Assembly (NCBI GenBank): GCA_030037475.1
Contig: JASHRH010000004.1
Location: 1 to 40,235, forward strand
DNA: 40,235 nt
Origin: Acidobacteriaceae bacterium
Lineage (GTDB): Bacteria > Acidobacteriota > Terriglobia > Terriglobales > Acidobacteriaceae
Reading direction: 5' to 3'
Both the position numbers and the translations under genes were made by a program. Below, piece after piece: positions 36,446 through 40,235 of the stretch (its first letter is position 1; every line of letters starts with the position of its first letter). The notes below the pieces were generated by a model. The model was given only the letters and a program-made list of their open reading frames with translations, had not been told where the DNA came from and did not search any database.

Positions 36446-38809
36446 TCAGCGTTCGAACTGCACCACGACTTCCGTGCCGGCGGGCACCATGGTTCCCGCC
36501 GCGGGAGCCTGCTGGCGCGCGATGCCCGAACCGACCACGTGCAATCCCAGCCCTGACGCGCTGGCTTCCACCACGGCTTGCCGCAGCGACTTGCCCGCGA
36601 ACGACGGCACCGCAACCTGATTGCTCGCCACGGCGACCGACCCCGGCGGACTGGCCGTCGGCGCCGCCGCCGAGGCTGCCGCTGATATCTGTCCGCTGGC
36701 CGCTGGCGGCTGACTGCGGGCTGTTGAGCCCTGATCGCCGATCGCTGACCTCTGATCGCTCGCTGTCCCCTGATCGCTGATCGCTGACCGCTCGCTGAGC
36801 TCTGCGCTCTGTGCTCTGCTCTCTGCGCTCAACGGATCGTCCGCCGGCAAGTGGTTCGCCTCGGCGAACAGCGACTCCAGATCGTCGAGGTTCTGCGGCG
36901 GGTTCTCTTCCTCCGCGGCCATTCGTTCCGCCGCCGCGTTGTTTGCCGCCACCAGTCTCGCCGGCTTCATCGGCTGGTCGTGCGGCACGCCCAGATACTC
37001 CAGAATCTCCTGCGCCAGCTTCTCGAACAGCGGCGCGCTCGCCACGTCGCCGTAGTGTCCGGCAGGACCGCCTTTGTGCGGCGAATCCATCACCACCACG
37101 ATGGTCACCGCCGGATTGTTCACCGGCGCAAAGCCCACGAACGACGCCACGTAATCCGTATGCGAATACGTGTGCGTCTTCGGGTCGATCTTCTGTGCCG
37201 TTCCCGTCTTGCCTGCTGCGCTGTAGCCGTTCAGTTGCGCCGGCCTGCCGGTGCCGTACAGCACCACGCCCTCCAGCATCTGGCGCATCTGCGCCGCGGT
37301 CAGCTCGCTGATCACCCGACGCGCGCCCGCGGGCAGCGGGTTCGGCAGCTCATACTCCGGACGAAACGCCGCCGGCTCCAGGTGCCCCGCGGCGTCCTGC
37401 GCCATGTTGAGCACGATGTGCGGCGGCAGATACACTCCTCCGTTGGCGACCGTTGACACCATCGTCGCCACCTGGATCGGCGTCACCGCGACCTCCTGGC
37501 CCATGGGGATCGATCCGATCGTCGTCGGCTGCCACCGGTCCGGCGGCTTCAGCAGCCCGCGCGTCTCGCCGGGCAGCATGATCCCTGTCCTCTGACCGAA
37601 TCCGAAATCGCGAATGTACCTGTAGAAAGTATCTTTCCCCATGCGCAGCGCCATCTGGATGGCGCCCACGTCGCTCGAGACCTCGAGCGCCTTCGTCACT
37701 GTGATGACGTGGTAGTGCTCGCCTGGCGCGTCGTGCACGATGCGTCCCGCAATGTTGATCTGGCCGCCTTCGCAGTCCACCGTGCCGTCGGGCGTGGCCA
37801 CGCCGGAATCGAGCGCCGCCGAGTACGTCACGATTTTGAATACCGACCCCGGCTCGTAGACGTCGGTCACCGCGCGGTCGTCCAGCAGATCGGGACTGGT
37901 GTAGCGGAAATCGTTGGGATTGAAACTGGGCTGAACCGCCAGTGCCAGAATCTGTCCCGTGTGCGGATCCTGCACCACCACCGTGCCGTGCTCGGCGCCG
38001 GTGCGCTGCATGTTCCACGCCAGCGCCTGCTCCGCCATGAACTGGATGTTCGAGTCGATCGTGAGCACCAGGTTCTCGCCGGCCTTCGGATCGCGCTCCT
38101 GGCTGGCCAGCACGTGCCGCCGCGCGTCCACCGCCGTCAGCATCCGTCCAGGAACGCCATGCAGTTGCTTGTCGAACGCCTCCTCCACGCCGGCCAGGCC
38201 GTCGTCGTCCAGGCCCACATAGCCCAGCACCTGCGCCGCCAGGTTCTGGTCCGGATAGAACCGCTTGAATTCCTTCTGGAAATAGATTCCCTTCAGGTGC
38301 AGCGCCTTCACCTGCGCGATCGTCGCCGGCGGCTGCTTCCTGGCCACCCACGCAAACGCGCGCGAGGCGTTGAGACGCGCGAGGATTTCCTTCTGTTCGG
38401 TGAAACGATCCAGCGGATCCCGGTGCACAATCGCCGCCAGCTTCTCAGCGTCCTGCTCTTTGGTCGCCTCGGTCGCCATCTCCTCCGGCACCGCGTACAC
38501 GGAGTCTGCCGTGACCGTCATGGCCAGTTCGTGCAGATTGCGGTCGTAGAGAATGCCGCGCCGCGGCGCCACGGCAAAGGTGCGTTCCTGCTGCCGGTCG
38601 GCGCGCTCCTGCCACTCGCTGTGCTGGATGGCCTGCAGCCACACCAGCCGGCCGACGATCACCATGGCCCACAGCGCGAAACCGGCCAGCACCAGCACCA
38701 TGCGGATACGCCGCATCGGCGTGGCGAGCCGAGTGCCGCTTTTTTGTCGCAATGAAGGCGAGCCCGCTCGCCGCGAGGAAGATTCAGAGGAGGATGCTGA
38801 GCGGCTCAC
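36446..38809 (-). CDS. ftsI: FtsI/PBP2-type peptidoglycan transpeptidase with C-terminal PASTA domain
   Basis: RRGILYDRNLHELAM, YEPGSVFKIVTYSAAL (SxxK), AAGKTGTAQKID (KTGT), terminal QVAVPSFAGKSLRQAVVEASASGLGLHVVG PASTA-like. Confidence 0.93.
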   Translation of the reverse strand: MSRSASSSESSSRRAGSPSLRQKSGTRLATPMRRIRMVLVLAGFALWAMVIVGRLVWLQAIQHSEWQERADRQQERTFAVAPRRGILYDRNLHELAMTVTADSVYAVPEEMATEATKEQDAEKLAAIVHRDPLDRFTEQKEILARLNASRAFAWVARKQPPATIAQVKALHLKGIYFQKEFKRFYPDQNLAAQVLGYVGLDDDGLAGVEEAFDKQLHGVPGRMLTAVDARRHVLASQERDPKAGENLVLTIDSNIQFMAEQALAWNMQRTGAEHGTVVVQDPHTGQILALAVQPSFNPNDFRYTSPDLLDDRAVTDVYEPGSVFKIVTYSAALDSGVATPDGTVDCEGGQINIAGRIVHDAPGEHYHVITVTKALEVSSDVGAIQMALRMGKDTFYRYIRDFGFGQRTGIMLPGETRGLLKPPDRWQPTTIGSIPMGQEVAVTPIQVATMVSTVANGGVYLPPHIVLNMAQDAAGHLEPAAFRPEYELPNPLPAGARRVISELTAAQMRQMLEGVVLYGTGRPAQLNGYSAAGKTGTAQKIDPKTHTYSHTDYVASFVGFAPVNNPAVTIVVVMDSPHKGGPAGHYGDVASAPLFEKLAQEILEYLGVPHDQPMKPARLVAANNAAAERMAAEEENPPQNLDDLESLFAEANHLPADDPLSAESRAQSAELSERSAISDQGTASDQRSAIGDQGSTARSQPPAASGQISAAASAAAPTASPPGSVAVASNQVAVPSFAGKSLRQAVVEASASGLGLHVVGSGIARQQAPAAGTMVPAGTEVVVQFER
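36731..36830. repeat. Heptad array inside ftsI (linker)
   Basis: CTGATCG CCGATCG CTGACCT CTGATCG CTCGCTG (TCCC) CTGATCG CTGATCG CTGACCG CTCGCTG AGCTCTG CGCTCTG TGCTCTG CTCTCTG. Confidence 0.85.
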
Positions 38810-38840
38810 CGGAGAACGATCTCCTCCCGAAAGTTAAGGG

Positions 38841-39380
38841 CTACTGATTCGCCGGAATGCCCGGCACCGTGGCCTCCGCCATGACCGCGGTGTTGCCGCT
38901 GGTCTCCGCGTTCGGCAGCACCACCTGGCCCGGCTGTGGAGCCGCCAGCCCCAGTTGCTGCGCCAGCGCGTTGATGCGCTCCGGGCTCGTCAGCTGCGCC
39001 TGCGCCAGTCGTAGCTCGTGATTCTGCTCCTGCAGTTGCTGCATTTGCTGCCGCTCGGTCGCAATCCGGTAGCCGTATTCGATGGCGGAGAAGTGCTGCC
39101 ATCCATAAATCAGCAGCAGCGACAGCAGAACCGCCATCGCGCAGGCAAAGGTGCGCATCTCCCGCGACCGTGCCGGATCGGCCATCGTCTGCAGCCGCGA
39201 GTTGTCGATGTGCTTGGTGAACAGCGCTTCGGGCGTCGGCCCGCGCCGGGCGCGCCGTTGCACGGCCAGCATCCGCGCGTTGTGCTCGGCCACCAGCTCG
39301 GCCTGGTCGCGCGGGGCGATCTGCTCGGTGCTGCGCCCCATGCCCATCAATCCCTGCGCCGCTATCGCCTGTGTCGCCAT
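38841..39380 (-). CDS. ftsL: FtsL-like cell division protein
   Basis: Between rsmH and ftsI; one TM helix (ACAMAVLLSLLLIYGWQHF) plus coiled-coil QQMQQLQEQNHELRLAQAQLTSPERINALAQQLGL. Confidence 0.8.
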   Translation of the reverse strand: MATQAIAAQGLMGMGRSTEQIAPRDQAELVAEHNARMLAVQRRARRGPTPEALFTKHIDNSRLQTMADPARSREMRTFACAMAVLLSLLLIYGWQHFSAIEYGYRIATERQQMQQLQEQNHELRLAQAQLTSPERINALAQQLGLAAPQPGQVVLPNAETSGNTAVMAEATVPGIPANQ

Positions 39381-39391
39381 ACTCGCCTCAC

Positions 39392-39440
39392 CTCTGCGCT
39401 GACTACTGATCGCTGACTACTAACTACTGTCTCCTGCTCC
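39392..39440. repeat. Heptad array upstream of ftsL
   Basis: CTCTGCG CTGACTA CTGATCG CTGACTA CTAACTA CTGTCTC CTGCTCC. Confidence 0.8.
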
Positions 39441-39610
39441 TTCCAAAGCGACCGGGCCAGAGCCGCTGCTGTGTGGAAGGGATGGTCTTGCGGGTCGTCT
39501 GAACTACTTTCGCCATGTACTGCGGTGGGACAGCCCCAGCCCGATCCTCATTCCAGCTATTAGTCGATAACCTTTAGCTGTCAGCGATGCCCTCCTGTCC
39601 CTGGCGTTTC

Positions 39611-39645
39611 GCTAAAAGCTAACAGCTAAGAGCCAATAGCTGTCT
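39611..39645. repeat. Heptad array touching the rsmH stop codon
   Basis: GCTAAAA GCTAACA GCTAAGA GCCAATA GCTGTCT. Confidence 0.75.
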
Positions 39646-40235
39646 TACCTCCTCTCCGCCGCCCGCAGCTTCGCGCTGCGTGCCCGCGGATTGCGATCCG
39701 TCTCCTCCGCTTCCGCCGTCTCCGGCTTCCGCGTCAGCACTTCCCAAACTCCCTGCCGCGCTCCCTCGCGCAGCGCATCTTTCACCCTCCGGTCCTCCAG
39801 CGAGTGGAAGCTGATCACCACCAGCCTTCCGCCCGGCTTCAGCAGCCCCGGAGCTGCTTCGAGCAGCGCGTCAATCTCGCTCAGCTCGGCGTTCACATAA
39901 ATGCGGAGAGCCTGAAAGGTCCTGGTCGCCGGGTGAATCCGATGAGCTTGCTCGGCGGGGTCGTAGTGCCGCCCGCGCTGCGGTTTCATTGCCGGGGCGG
40001 CGGCCGCGACGATTCGGGCCAGTTGCGCCGTCGTCGTCACAGGCCGCGCCCGAGCAATGGCTCTGGCGATTCTCCGCGACCTCCTTTCCTCTCCGAATTC
40101 GTAAATCACATCGGCGAGCTCTTTTTCGCCCATCTGATTTACCACCTGTTCGGCGGTCATCCCCTGCCGCGGATTCATCCGCATATCCAGGGGCCCTTCC
40201 GCCTGAAAACTGAATCCCCGCTGCGCTTCCTCCAG
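39645..40235 (-). CDS. rsmH: 16S rRNA (cytosine1402-N4)-methyltransferase, C-terminal part (truncated by window edge)
   Basis: [46 protein letters not shown]...[18 protein letters not shown]...[19 protein letters not shown]; frame open to window edge. Confidence 0.93.
   Translation of the reverse strand: MEEAQRGFSFQAEGPLDMRMNPRQGMTAEQVVNQMGEKELADVIYEFGEERRSRRIARAIARARPVTTTAQLARIVAAAAPAMKPQRGRHYDPAEQAHRIHPATRTFQALRIYVNAELSEIDALLEAAPGLLKPGGRLVVISFHSLEDRRVKDALREGARQGVWEVLTRKPETAEAEETDRNPRARSAKLRAAERR

Noticed and set aside
36731-36830. ftsI low-complexity region as an assembly or sequencing error
   Set aside because: The reading frame stays open through it into a recognisable PASTA-like domain, so the array is probably genuine coding sequence.

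Overview
GC-rich bacterial chromosome segment, probably Acidobacteriota (inferred from gene content and order). Left to right: lpxB (partial) and an MsbA-like ABC exporter; a vapBC-type toxin-antitoxin pair; hemW; threonine aldolase; a GT2 glycosyltransferase; a GlgE-pathway block (glgE, treS-maltokinase fusion) followed by a GT-like protein and a TM-helix (MscS-like) protein; tsaE and nnrDE; a GH35-type hydrolase; a GT39-like membrane protein; a FabG-like reductase; DUF2071; a long ThyX-like protein; a STAS/RsbW-like pair; small secreted/membrane proteins; and a minus-strand dcw cluster (rsmH partial, ftsL, ftsI, murE, murF, mraY, murD, ftsW, murG) interrupted by an alpha/beta hydrolase and a 69-aa opposite-strand gene. 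The main unexplained signal is repetitive. (1) Degenerate short tandem repeats with strict 7-nt or 15-nt periods begin at or within a few nt of stop codons in several intergenic regions and form inverted pairs between convergent genes. (2) The same kinds of sequence lie in frame inside cell-wall genes: a GC-palindrome family in both murE and murF (read in different frames), a heptad array in the ftsI linker, and a 15-nt unit encoding the last five codons of murF. (3) Two copies of a 116-bp element carry 12-bp terminal inverted repeats and an internal 10-bp hairpin. No rRNA, tRNA, CRISPR array or intact transposase was recognised. All family assignments are from reading motifs; no search was run.
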